Made by a program: the position numbers and the translations under genes. A DNA stretch of 8,117 nt, taken from a bacterium (GTDB lineage Bacteria > Bdellovibrionota > FAC87 > UBA2466). Each line of letters starts with the position of its first letter. The stretch's first letter is position 1. Under the pieces are notes generated by a model that ran no database searches, was not told the origin of the DNA, and saw nothing but the letters and a program-made list of their open reading frames with translations. The DNA lies in assembly GCA_022842225.1 (NCBI GenBank), contig JALHPX010000127.1:1-8117 (forward strand), read 5' to 3'. Shown in pieces: positions 1 through 7,005 of this stretch.

Positions 1-248
1 CGTTTGAAGAAGTAGCGTCCAGAAGGCGAAGGGCTGCTAAACTGATGCGAAGTAGCGTTTGTTACTAGCCTGGTTTCATTGCCGTTCTTCTTCAGCTTAA
101 AAACCTCTTGCGCTTCCGTCCCGAACAGCAGCGTAGCCTTCTTGGTTTCCGCAGAGTGAATATATGTTTTTTGAACACGGAGCGCCTTCACTGCGGCCGG
201 AACTGGAAGAGAAACCAACGCGGTTAAAGCAAGTATAAATGAAACCAT
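1..248 (-). CDS. Exported protein of unknown function, N-terminal part only
   Basis: The reading frame opens at an ATG (248-246) and stays open for 82 codons to the left edge, so the C-terminal part lies outside the window. The product begins MVSFILALTALVSLPVPAAV, a hydrophobic stretch with a likely signal peptidase I site near PAA or AVKA. The mature part contains KKATLLFGTEAQEVFKL and, further on, SPSPSGRYFFK. This alternating hydrophobic pattern suggests an Ig- or FnIII-like beta-sandwich, but the family is not recognised. A G-rich CCCGGGGGT lies just before the ATG and could act as a weak ribosome binding site. The frame is also open upstream to a GTG (296-294), which would add MSNVFLSLFLFLPGGR, so the start is uncertain; the ATG lacks a basic N-region, which is unusual for a signal peptide. 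It lies about 190 bases downstream of the delta-60 lipoprotein gene in the same direction. That this is a real gene rests on the signal peptide and the uninterrupted frame. Confidence 0.72.
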   Translation of the reverse strand, partial: MVSFILALTALVSLPVPAAVKALRVQKTYIHSAETKKATLLFGTEAQEVFKLKKNGNETRLVTNATSHQFSSPSPSGRYFFK

Positions 249-439
249 GCGACCCCCGGGTAAAAACAAAAAAAGCGATAAAAAAACGTTACTCACCAGA
301 GTCGAAGGGCAGCAAGGGGTGCTGCGTTGGAGTTGGGCCAAGCTGGCTCCCTTTGCACGAAGAGATTTTTCATTAACAGTTTTTGCGATCGCACCGGCCA
401 AAACAGGGTCCGCGAAGGACCAGTGTGCGGCAAATGCCC
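249..439. other. Intergenic region with A/T tracts and two small hairpins
   Basis: This gap separates two minus-strand genes. Next to the lipoprotein stop is a hairpin listed separately as a possible terminator. A second perfect inverted repeat (stem GCAGCA at 309-314 and TGCTGC at 320-325, 5-base loop) has no adjacent T-run on either strand. Positions 261-287 hold three A-tracts of 5 to 7 bases, which read as T-tracts in the direction of the left-edge gene. No convincing -35/-10 pair for that gene was found. Confidence 0.5.
400..421 (-). terminator. Possible weak intrinsic terminator of the lipoprotein gene
   Basis: Read on the minus strand, 18 bases after the TAA at 442-440, the sequence is GGTCC-TTCGC-GGACC, a perfect 5-bp stem with a 5-base loop. 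It is followed by CTG and then TTTT. Position and order fit a rho-independent terminator, but the stem is short and the T-run is only four bases, so termination may be partial. Confidence 0.4.
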
Positions 440-3043
440 TTAGTCGATGGTTCCTGAATAGGTTAAGCGGGCAAAGTAGTTAGCTGCCACGTCGCCGATA
501 CTTGTAAATTGTCCGCCCACCAATAGTTTATTCGATGCACCAAGAGCAATACTGGAGATGTGCGCGAACTGTGCGTCTGTAGGATAAGCAAAAGTGCTAT
601 CCAATGAGCCATCTGCGTTGAGTCGAACTATGCTTGAAACTTGCGCGCCGTTGTAATCATTAAAATATCCCGAAACCAAAGTCTTTCCAGACGACAGCGG
701 GAGTAAGGCAAGGGCAGGATTATTTAATCCCGAACCGGGCAAGGCAAAGCTAGTATCTAAAGAGCCGTCCGTATTCAGCCGCGCAACACTTGTCCTGGCC
801 GTGGAATTATAGGTAGTAAACCCTCCGGCAACTAAAATCTTTCCGTCTGCTTGCAGCGCAGTTTTTTGGACGTAATTTGAAAGTCCGGTCCCTGTAGGGG
901 CAAAAGTGGGGTCTATACTGCCATCGGAGTTAAGCCGAACAATGTATGAAACGGGGGCGCCGTTGTAATTAGTGAAGAACCCTCCGACAAGAATTTTTCC
1001 GTTGGGTTGGACTGTTATAGTCAACGGGGCGGAGTTCAGTCCCGTTCCGACGACAAAGCTCGTATCCAAGCTTCCATCCGAATTTAAGCGGGCAAGTGCC
1101 GGCCTGGAAGTCCCGTTATAACTTCCGAATATGCCCCCGACCAATACTTTGCCGTCCGTTTGCAGCGCGAGAGCATATACCCAGCCCCCCAGCCCAGAGC
1201 CGGTTGGGCCAAAAGAAGTGTCCTGGCTTCCATCCGAATTAAGGCGGATGACGTAAGGAGCTGAGGCTCCGTTATAAGAGCTGAAGAAGCCTCCTAAAAG
1301 TATCTTCTGATCGGCCTGCACTGCCATATCCAAAACCCCTCCGTTTAGACCGGTGCCTGTTTGAACAAAAGAAGTGTCGACTGCGCCCTCAGAAGTAATT
1401 TTTGCTATGTAAGGTCGATCGTATGGACCAATTGTATTGAATGCTCCGCCCATTAGCGCACTTCCATCTTCAAGCGCGACTACCGTACTTACATAACTAT
1501 TTGGACTTACGCTCTCTGCTCCGCCTTCAAATTGCACCGCACCTGCCAAATCCAAAACGGCAAGGTAGGAAGCGACCTCAGTGCCCACTCGTGTGAACCC
1601 CCCTCCAACAGCAACGTCTCCGCCAGGAGTCAGGGCTACAGTGTAACAATACGAGTTTGGGAACCCGCCCCCTGGTGAAAACGACGAGTCGTAGCTCCCG
1701 TCTGAATTTAATCGGACCAGGTACGGACGCGAGACGCCCTGATAAGTTGAATAGACTCCGGCTACAAGTACTTTTCCATCCGTCTGGATTGTAATTTCAG
1801 AAACATCACCATTAAATCCCGTACCAGGATTGAAGGTGGCGTCGATACTTCCATTGGTATTGAGTCGCGCGACGTAGGGGTAGGATGCTCCTGCATAGGT
1901 AGTGAAATCGCCCCCAACAATCAGCTTTCCGTCGCCTTGAAGCGCTATAGCTAAAACGCTGGAATTCAGACCTGCCCCAGTTTGAGTAAACGTACCATCG
2001 AGACTTCCGTCCGTATTCAGACGTGCGATCCGTCGCCGGGCACTCACGTCATATTGTGTGAAGCCACCCCCTACGACTATCTTGTTGTCCGATTGAATTG
2101 CCAAAGCGGACACGGCAGCGTCGAAACCCGTCCCAGATTGACTGAAGCCAGTGTCTAGAGATCCGTCTGATAACAGGCGAACCAATCGGCTTTTGGTTGT
2201 GCCGTTGTACTGAGTAAAGCCACCTCCAACGAGAATTTTGCCGTCGGCTTGAATCGCAACTACCTGTGCGTCTGCATTCAGGCCAGTGCCAGTCTGAGAA
2301 AAGCTTGTGTCGAGAGTGCCGTCGGTGTTTAGCCGTGCAGCGTAAGGGGTGTTTTGACCATTATATTCAGTGAAGCTTCCGACTACGACTAGCCGGTCGT
2401 CGGCCTGTACCTGCAAAAAATTGACAGTTCCGTTTAAGCCAGTGCCCTCGGGCAAGAACGAAGGATCAAATGTGCCATCGGCCAAAAAACGGGCAACGCC
2501 TGCCACTCGGTAGTCACCATAAAAGCGGAATTCTCCGCCAACATACATTCGATCTTGAGAATCAAAAGCAATGGAAAACACCGACGAGGATAAACCCTTG
2601 GTAGAGTCAAACGGTATGAAATTGGAAGTGAGTGAAACGCTCGTAGTTTCCACCTCCTGTCCGTCCGCCGAGGCACGTAAGCTGTAACTGCCCGTAGAGT
2701 CCGCACGGATGTAAATTTCCGCTGACGGCGATATGGAATTGAGAGTCGTCGATGTAATCTCCGCTGCCGAGCTATATGTCTGGCAACCCTCCAGCGAAGA
2801 GTAGATTTTAAGTCCCGACGAAGGAGTAAGCTGTACGGGAATCGAAGAGGCGGCAAGCGAGCCTGTTACTGAAAGAGTAACGGAGGTGCAGTCATTTTTT
2901 CTGAGAGAAAGACTGGTGACACCTAGGGCAAATCGAGAACCGCTTGTACTGTCACCGCCGTTCTCCCAAGAGATCCTCAGACCGGGGCCGCAGGCCACAA
3001 GAGCGAACATTAAGGAGAACATCGCAAAAATTCTGCCTATCAT
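440..3043 (-). CDS. Lipoprotein with 14 delta-60-type beta-propeller repeats
   Basis: Predicted surface or periplasmic lipoprotein of 867 residues; the biological role is unknown. The chosen start is the ATG at 3043-3041, preceded by GGGAG (3055-3051) at 7-base spacing. It gives MIGRIFAMFSLMFALVACG, a short signal peptide with lipobox LVAC and lipidated Cys18. An upstream in-frame TTG (3076) would add 11 residues with no benefit. Residues about 35-140 form a Ser/Thr-rich, probably Ig-like region with Cys52 and Cys87, which could pair in a disulfide. From about residue 152 to the end run 14 repeats of 51-52 residues, consensus roughly ALQaDGKilVGGgFt-YNG followed by ARLNsDGSLDtSF and TGtGLN. 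This matches the delta-60 / DUF5122 repeat family, known in tandem arrays in Bdellovibrio and other former deltaproteobacteria and understood as propeller blades. Repeat 7 is degenerate and repeat 14 stops early. The family assignment is strong. Ligand, partner and exact location are not visible; the residues after Cys18 are GPG, not an obvious inner-membrane retention Asp. Confidence 0.95.
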   Translation of the reverse strand: MIGRIFAMFSLMFALVACGPGLRISWENGGDSTSGSRFALGVTSLSLRKNDCTSVTLSVTGSLAASSIPVQLTPSSGLKIYSSLEGCQTYSSAAEITSTTLNSISPSAEIYIRADSTGSYSLRASADGQEVETTSVSLTSNFIPFDSTKGLSSSVFSIAFDSQDRMYVGGEFRFYGDYRVAGVARFLADGTFDPSFLPEGTGLNGTVNFLQVQADDRLVVVGSFTEYNGQNTPYAARLNTDGTLDTSFSQTGTGLNADAQVVAIQADGKILVGGGFTQYNGTTKSRLVRLLSDGSLDTGFSQSGTGFDAAVSALAIQSDNKIVVGGGFTQYDVSARRRIARLNTDGSLDGTFTQTGAGLNSSVLAIALQGDGKLIVGGDFTTYAGASYPYVARLNTNGSIDATFNPGTGFNGDVSEITIQTDGKVLVAGVYSTYQGVSRPYLVRLNSDGSYDSSFSPGGGFPNSYCYTVALTPGGDVAVGGGFTRVGTEVASYLAVLDLAGAVQFEGGAESVSPNSYVSTVVALEDGSALMGGAFNTIGPYDRPYIAKITSEGAVDTSFVQTGTGLNGGVLDMAVQADQKILLGGFFSSYNGASAPYVIRLNSDGSQDTSFGPTGSGLGGWVYALALQTDGKVLVGGIFGSYNGTSRPALARLNSDGSLDTSFVVGTGLNSAPLTITVQPNGKILVGGFFTNYNGAPVSYIVRLNSDGSIDPTFAPTGTGLSNYVQKTALQADGKILVAGGFTTYNSTARTSVARLNTDGSLDTSFALPGSGLNNPALALLPLSSGKTLVSGYFNDYNGAQVSSIVRLNADGSLDSTFAYPTDAQFAHISSIALGASNKLLVGGQFTSIGDVAANYFARLTYSGTID
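443..2590 (-). repeat. Array of 14 coding repeats, about 156 bp each
   Basis: The lipoprotein gene contains 14 tandem units of 153-156 bp that encode the delta-60-type blades. Units 1-14 begin, in the 867-residue numbering, near residues 152, 204, 256, 308, 360, 411, 463, 515, 567, 619, 670, 722, 774 and 826. The motif DGSLDTSF or a close variant recurs in most units. The DNA copies are clearly diverged, with synonymous and amino-acid differences between all neighbours I compared, so this is an old protein repeat rather than a recent expansion. The unit encoded at 1657-1502 has lost most consensus residues. Confidence 0.93.
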
Positions 3044-3427
3044 GCTTCTACTCCCAAAAGTGCTGCAATGAGGCAATCTTCCTCAGTCGGTCGTGGCATC
3101 CTGTTCAGAATGGCTTCTGAAGTTCTATCGCTAGGCCAGCTTGTCGCTTAAGCTGAAAAGTTTGCCGTGTCTGAGGGGTTATTCCCTCACCTTGTTGTTG
3201 AACCATTTGTCGGACTACGGCCCAATTATTGGAGTCCTCTAGTTGAATACGGTGATGCTGTAGAACTTAGATGCATCTTCTTGACGTTGCACTTCTTGCC
3301 CCCTGCTCTACGTGCCCCCATGGGGAGTGACGCCGTTGGGATGCGTGGTTTTTCTTCTGACTTCCCTTGCACCGAAAATAAAAAGCTAGCAACTAGCCTC
3401 TGGTTAATTTTTTGGCAGTCGTGGCTT
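3044..3427. other. Divergent intergenic region, no supported gene
   Basis: About 380 bases between the minus-strand lipoprotein gene and the plus-strand barrel gene; it should hold both promoters. A perfect inverted repeat, CAGCTT (3137-3142) and AAGCTG (3150-3155) with a 7-base loop, sits roughly 95 bases ahead of the lipoprotein ATG and could be an operator, but nothing else supports this. CCCCATGGGG near 3315-3325 is a palindrome of unknown meaning. The plus frame is open from a GTG at 3167 into the barrel gene, but the encoded stretch does not look like protein and would bury the signal peptide. No strong -35/-10 pair was found for either gene. Confidence 0.5.
3051..3055 (-). promoter_or_regulatory. 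Ribosome binding site that fixes the lipoprotein start
   Basis: GGGAG on the minus strand, 7 bases before the ATG at 3043. No comparable purine run was seen at the proper distance before the alternative TTG at 3076, so this site and the clean lipoprotein signal that follows decide the start. Confidence 0.7.
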
Positions 3428-4651
3428 ATGATAACACGCATGAAAAGCGTCTTTTGCGGAAATCCTCTCGGTATTGTTTCCATTCTTTTTTCGCTCTCGA
3501 TTCAGGCTGTGGAGCCGGCTGTTAAACCTGCTTTTGAACTAGAAGCCATTGCGGTTAGAGCACACTCTGGAGTGACACTGAGTGCTATTGAACTGCTGAA
3601 TGGGAAAAAAAAAGTCGAACGTTGGAAACTCTCGGGAAGCTGCCAGAAAGATCTATCGCTGGAAGTCAGCAAAGGCGTTTCAACCACTTGTGTCGATGGT
3701 TTGTGGGTCGCGGAAATACCGCATCAAAACTCAAACGCACTTTTGGTTATTCAACTCTACCGTTTGGGGGCCACTGACACTGCGCTTCCCGCGAACACTG
3801 TCGCCCCTTCGCCGATTGGCTCGGCTAAATGGATACTGAGCTGGAAACCATCAACTTCCGAAACAAATGTCAGCCACGAAATACCAGAAATAAACGCGGT
3901 AACCCAGGCGTACTTGGATAATAAACCGGTCGAATTCATCGATTTGGATGCTAGCTCCCGAACAAAAACTGTCCTTCGCAATTTCAGCCCAGGCCTGGCA
4001 CAGAGTGAAAAGGCAGAACTATTTTTCTCCAGCGGTATTGAAAACTATCAGGTGAGTCAGGTTTTAGAGAAAGATGGGTACGAAGAAATACCTTGGGAGC
4101 TTTGGGGGCCAAAAATTGAGAAGCCCGGCGTTTATCAATACCGAACCACTCTCTGGAAGGACCAAAGAGACTTTCTCGGAATACTTAATGACCTTGAGGT
4201 GGGCCGCTATTCGGAAAAACGGTGGCAGCTCCGAACCTTCGAGCTGGGAACATTTTTTGGATTCCAATCCGGTACCGGCGGGTCGGTTTTCAGCATCGAT
4301 TCCCACTGGCTTACGCGCTACCGGTTGACCGACCAGTGGTCCCTCATTGGCGAAGTAGGTCTGCTGCTGTTGAAGGAAGCCTCTATGGGGCTGTTTCCTG
4401 CCGCGGAAATCCAATCAGGAGTAGCTTACTCGCTGGGTCGTACGGAGCTTCAAGCTGGACTTGGATGGCAGTACTGGAAGATTCTCAGTAGTCCTAGCGG
4501 AGTGACGTTTTCCGTCGGCTCTCAATTCACGCTGGAAGAGTCTATCTCACGCTGGTTGCTAGAGAGCCGGTCTCTGAGAATACGGTACAGTTTTCTTGGC
4601 GTCACGCCCAACGTCCATCTACTCCGAGCCGGACTGTCTTGGAATTTTTAG
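3428..4651 (+). CDS. Outer-membrane protein: soluble N-terminal region plus C-terminal barrel
   Basis: Predicted outer-membrane protein of 407 residues, function unknown. The start at ATG 3428 (MITRMKSVFCG) gives a basic N-region, a hydrophobic core (GIVSILFSLSI) and likely cleavage near IQA-VEP. ATG 3440 (MKSVFCG) is equally possible, and neither has a good Shine-Dalgarno. The frame is open back to GTG 3167, but that extension would place 87 residues before the signal peptide. Mature residues about 30-260 are soluble and beta-rich, with Cys72 and Cys88 able to form a disulfide. Residues about 195-242 have an Ig/FnIII-like look (KAELFFSSG then KPGVYQYRTTLW). Residues about 266-407 show eight alternating amphipathic strands, for example GEVGLLLLKE, TELQAGLGWQYW and GVTFSVGSQF. 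The protein ends in AGLSWNF, a C-terminal aromatic residue as in the BAM-recognised beta-signal. That suggests an eight-stranded barrel like the OmpA/OmpW class in size, although no specific family was recognised. It is divergent from the delta-60 lipoprotein gene. Confidence 0.88.
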   Translation: MITRMKSVFCGNPLGIVSILFSLSIQAVEPAVKPAFELEAIAVRAHSGVTLSAIELLNGKKKVERWKLSGSCQKDLSLEVSKGVSTTCVDGLWVAEIPHQNSNALLVIQLYRLGATDTALPANTVAPSPIGSAKWILSWKPSTSETNVSHEIPEINAVTQAYLDNKPVEFIDLDASSRTKTVLRNFSPGLAQSEKAELFFSSGIENYQVSQVLEKDGYEEIPWELWGPKIEKPGVYQYRTTLWKDQRDFLGILNDLEVGRYSEKRWQLRTFELGTFFGFQSGTGGSVFSIDSHWLTRYRLTDQWSLIGEVGLLLLKEASMGLFPAAEIQSGVAYSLGRTELQAGLGWQYWKILSSPSGVTFSVGSQFTLEESISRWLLESRSLRIRYSFLGVTPNVHLLRAGLSWNF

Positions 4652-4746
4652 ATGCGCGGATCGATGCCGCAGGCCCCGATTTCGTCGCGTAACCGCAGGA
4701 CATCGCTATCTGTGATATCGAAATAAGTGCAGGGAAAATCCTTCAT
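4648..4746 (-). CDS. Doubtful 32-residue reading frame, possible gene remnant
   Basis: A minus-strand frame ends at TAA (4650-4648), overlapping the TAG of the convergent barrel gene. The part most like protein is MKDFPCTYFDITDSDVLRL followed by RDEIGACGIDPRI, starting at the ATG at 4746 with an AGGCGG-like purine run just before it. The same frame is open to an ATG at 4839, giving 63 residues, but that upper part is not protein-like. It could be the 3' end of a lost gene, a small peptide gene, or chance. No family was recognised and there is no neighbour support. Confidence 0.2.
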   Translation of the reverse strand: MKDFPCTYFDITDSDVLRLRDEIGACGIDPRI

Positions 4747-4968
4747 GCCGCCTAAAAGCCGGGTCGACTTGCGAGAATTGTTCATTCTGCTGCATCTCAA
4801 TGCTGGGGGAAAATATTGGTTTTGCTGCCAAAATTCCATGCCACGCGAAAATCTGGCTTAAGGCTTAGCGGCGGCCACTGGCGGGTAGGTTTCACCAGTT
4901 CGCGAGGACTAGCAACTTCGCGCGCGCCGTGCTACCTTCTCCGGCTTCTTTCTCCCATCAGGTAATTT
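4652..4968. other. Intergenic region with small inverted repeats
   Basis: About 317 bases between the two plus-strand genes, with only the doubtful short minus-strand frame inside. Three perfect inverted repeats are visible: TTTTG-CTGC-CAAAA (4820-4833); ACTGG and CCAGT (4877-4881 and 4895-4899); and CGCGA and TCGCG (4901-4905 and 4918-4922). None is followed by a T-run, so none is a clear terminator. The last two lie 50-90 bases ahead of the next start, where a regulator could bind, but this is speculation. I could not identify a convincing promoter pair. Confidence 0.45.
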
Positions 4969-7005
4969 ATGTATTTGCGTTGGTTATTCGCTTCATGCGT
5001 TTCTCTTTCATTTTGTACTTCGCTGCTAGCAGCGGGGAAGAAGGCTTCGCTCTGCGGCTACCTGATTTCCGAGCACGATCCCAAGAGTGTCATTGGCCGG
5101 ATTGCGACTGCCGCCATGGAAATCAATCTCACCGAGACCTTGTTCCCCACGGTAGCAACGCTGTCGGTGATCCCCTCCAGTGCGCCTGAGAGCGCGGAGA
5201 ACCACATCGTCGAAATTTTGGATGGCACCATCCGAGTGGGCCAAGCGCGGTTTTCCGATGGCACGATTCGCGGGATGGAAAATGATCTCAATTCCAACGA
5301 ACTCGTGCGCGATGTGGACGTGACAGTAGTTCATTTGCGTCTTCGTGGGGAAGTCGCTCCTCGCGCCGTGACGGCCCTCGTGGATGCTGCGGGAGATATT
5401 CATTTGGTCGTAGACAAAAGAACCCAGATTGCGAGCCAGATAGCTCGTCAAACGCGTCAAACGCGTCAAGCGCGCGATCACTACGGCTTTGCTCTGCCCT
5501 CCTCACCGAACGGAAAATTTATCGCGGTCGCCATGGTCGAAACCTCAGTGGGGAATTTACGTCTCTACGGGCTTACTGAGCAGCAGTTGTTCTCGATGGA
5601 CGTGGATCTGTTGGACTCTGGTGAATATTCCTGGAGCAATGCGGAGTGGAAAAAGCAGGTAGACCGAAAAGGCGCGAGATTCGTGCGCGCTATTTCCAAA
5701 GACTACTACTTGATTGCGGATGAAAGCGGAAACGTCGAATTCTACCGCGATGGCAGTCATCTGCGCACCGAGCGTGTCCCGGGAGGTTGGTTATCGTCGA
5801 TTTCTGCCTACTCGGTGCCGAGTGTTTCGGGTGTGCCATCGATTCGATTCGCGGCACTCAGCTACTCCACCGAAACGACTCCCACGCCCATGGTCCATCT
5901 GTGGAAGGAAGGAAGACTGACCCACGTGCCTCTGGATTTTCCACAAGGCGAAGCGCCGGTGGCCTTGGCCTTTACGGGCATGTCTCTGACAGCACCGCAA
6001 ATTTGGAGCGGACACCGGCAGAAAGCCGTTTATGAGTCGGGCTACCTTTCAGAGTGGAACGTGAAGGACGGCGAAGTGCAACGACTCCTGATTATGAGTC
6101 GCCGGGGAAACAATTATCTCTTCCGCGGAGTCCAGGGATGGAACAAGGAACTCAAACTCTCGGCCTTCCCTTGGTACTACATTGGGCCAAACTACAGCGA
6201 ACTTGAAAAGCACATGATCCAGGCGGGGTTTGATTTCACAGCTCTTAGAGAGGTGATCGAGCCGCAAACCGATATCGGTGCCCAAGGGCAAAAACTGGCA
6301 ACTCGCCTGCGTGATGGTTACGGCTTTGTTCCTTTTGATCCAATCAACCCAGTGGACTACAAAGGCTCTACTGAATCGATCATCGGGGCTTGGAGAAATC
6401 GCTTGGGCGCTATCCGTGACTTGCGACTTCCGCGTTCCGGCGTTTCGCGTTCTATCACTGAAGAAGGTATTTTTGAGCGCCGCGATCAACTTCTTGTCTA
6501 TGAGCTGATGAATCTCGAGGAAAAAGATAAAAAAGGGGAGTTCGAATTCGAGGAGTTAGCGCCGTTAAGTGACCGGGAGTGGATGGATAATTTCTTGGAT
6601 CGATTGACCAACCACGCTAGCCCTTTGGTTCAGTCAAGCCGCTACCATCACCAGCAGATCCAGCGTTACTATGATGAAAACCTCAAAGAAAAATCCTGGA
6701 TGGATACCAACCAGCAAAATTATGACGAACTGCCGGAGCCATTAAAGCCGCTGTACCTTATTTCCCGAGAGTATCTCGAGCGCCCCTTCAAGTATCTCGT
6801 GAGCGACTATCTGCGGTTCTCAACAGAACACGGCGGGAGACCCACACAGCAAGACGAGGTCCCACTCTTCGAGCCCAGGCAGGTCCCCTACTGGGAAATG
6901 TTGGCAAATTACCTAGACTCGATCGACCCACTACGCGCCGTGATCGATACCGATAGCTTGATTCGGTTTTTGACTGGTTCCGATGGCTCTCGGGCTTCGC
7001 CTTAG
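4969..7005 (+). CDS. Exported protein of unknown function with beta-rich middle and helical C-terminal half
   Basis: A 678-residue product starting at ATG 4969, preceded by AGGT (4960-4963) at 5-base spacing. Residues 1-22 (MYLRWLFASCVSLSFCTSLL then AA) are a signal peptide with probable cleavage at LAA-GKK. There is no proper lipobox. Residues about 25-150 are a mixed region with short beta stretches. At 160-168 is a small RQT tandem repeat. Residues about 175-345 alternate short strands and turns (SPNGKFIAVAM, YYLIADESGNVEFYRDG, VHLWKEGRLTHVPL), resembling blades of a WD40/YVTN-type propeller; that is inference by eye. From about 405 on the protein becomes charged and largely helical, with many Glu, Arg and Tyr residues. 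No catalytic motif or known family was recognised. The annotated end, TGSDGSRASP, may result from a one-base deletion at a T5 run (6967-6971): the frame one base back encodes a membrane helix. The outer-membrane barrel gene follows 139 bases later in the same direction. Confidence 0.92.
   Translation: MYLRWLFASCVSLSFCTSLLAAGKKASLCGYLISEHDPKSVIGRIATAAMEINLTETLFPTVATLSVIPSSAPESAENHIVEILDGTIRVGQARFSDGTIRGMENDLNSNELVRDVDVTVVHLRLRGEVAPRAVTALVDAAGDIHLVVDKRTQIASQIARQTRQTRQARDHYGFALPSSPNGKFIAVAMVETSVGNLRLYGLTEQQLFSMDVDLLDSGEYSWSNAEWKKQVDRKGARFVRAISKDYYLIADESGNVEFYRDGSHLRTERVPGGWLSSISAYSVPSVSGVPSIRFAALSYSTETTPTPMVHLWKEGRLTHVPLDFPQGEAPVALAFTGMSLTAPQIWSGHRQKAVYESGYLSEWNVKDGEVQRLLIMSRRGNNYLFRGVQGWNKELKLSAFPWYYIGPNYSELEKHMIQAGFDFTALREVIEPQTDIGAQGQKLATRLRDGYGFVPFDPINPVDYKGSTESIIGAWRNRLGAIRDLRLPRSGVSRSITEEGIFERRDQLLVYELMNLEEKDKKGEFEFEELAPLSDREWMDNFLDRLTNHASPLVQSSRYHHQQIQRYYDENLKEKSWMDTNQQNYDELPEPLKPLYLISREYLERPFKYLVSDYLRFSTEHGGRPTQQDEVPLFEPRQVPYWEMLANYLDSIDPLRAVIDTDSLIRFLTGSDGSRASP
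5446..5472 (+). repeat. Nine-base tandem repeat, three in-frame copies
   Basis: CGTCAAACG occurs twice exactly and then once as CGTCAAGCG, encoding RQT-RQT-RQA at residues 160-168 of the 678-residue protein. Copy-number change would add or remove three residues without shifting frame. It lies between the N-terminal region and the beta-rich middle, probably in a linker. Confidence 0.85.

Noticed and set aside
309..325. Hairpin GCAGCA-AGGGG-TGCTGC as a terminator
   Set aside because: No T-run directly follows on either strand; the nearest T-tract on the minus strand is about 20 bases away.
247..483. Plus-strand frame of 78 codons starting MRPPGKNKKSDKK
   Set aside because: It overlaps the 3' end of the lipoprotein gene and the start of the left-edge gene on the other strand, has low-complexity Lys content from A-tracts, and shows no signal or family.
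443..2590. CRISPR-like or satellite array
   Set aside because: The periodic units are 156-bp in-frame coding repeats, diverged at the DNA level, without short identical repeats or unique spacers.
2434..2856. Minus-strand frame of 140 codons inside the lipoprotein gene
   Set aside because: Arg-rich out-of-frame shadow of the Ig-like region and first repeat; no ribosome binding site or protein-like pattern.
3044..3076. TTG-started extension of the lipoprotein
   Set aside because: The ATG at 3043 has a good Shine-Dalgarno and gives a normal-length lipoprotein signal peptide.
3167..3427. GTG-started N-terminal extension of the 407-residue barrel protein
   Set aside because: It would put 87 residues of unprotein-like sequence before a clear signal peptide; the region is more likely untranslated leader and promoter.
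6964..6972. Programmed -1 ribosomal frameshift at CGGTTTTTG
   Set aside because: The T5 run does not give a canonical X XXY YYZ slippery heptamer in the zero frame; a lost base or transcriptional slippage would explain the displaced frame better.
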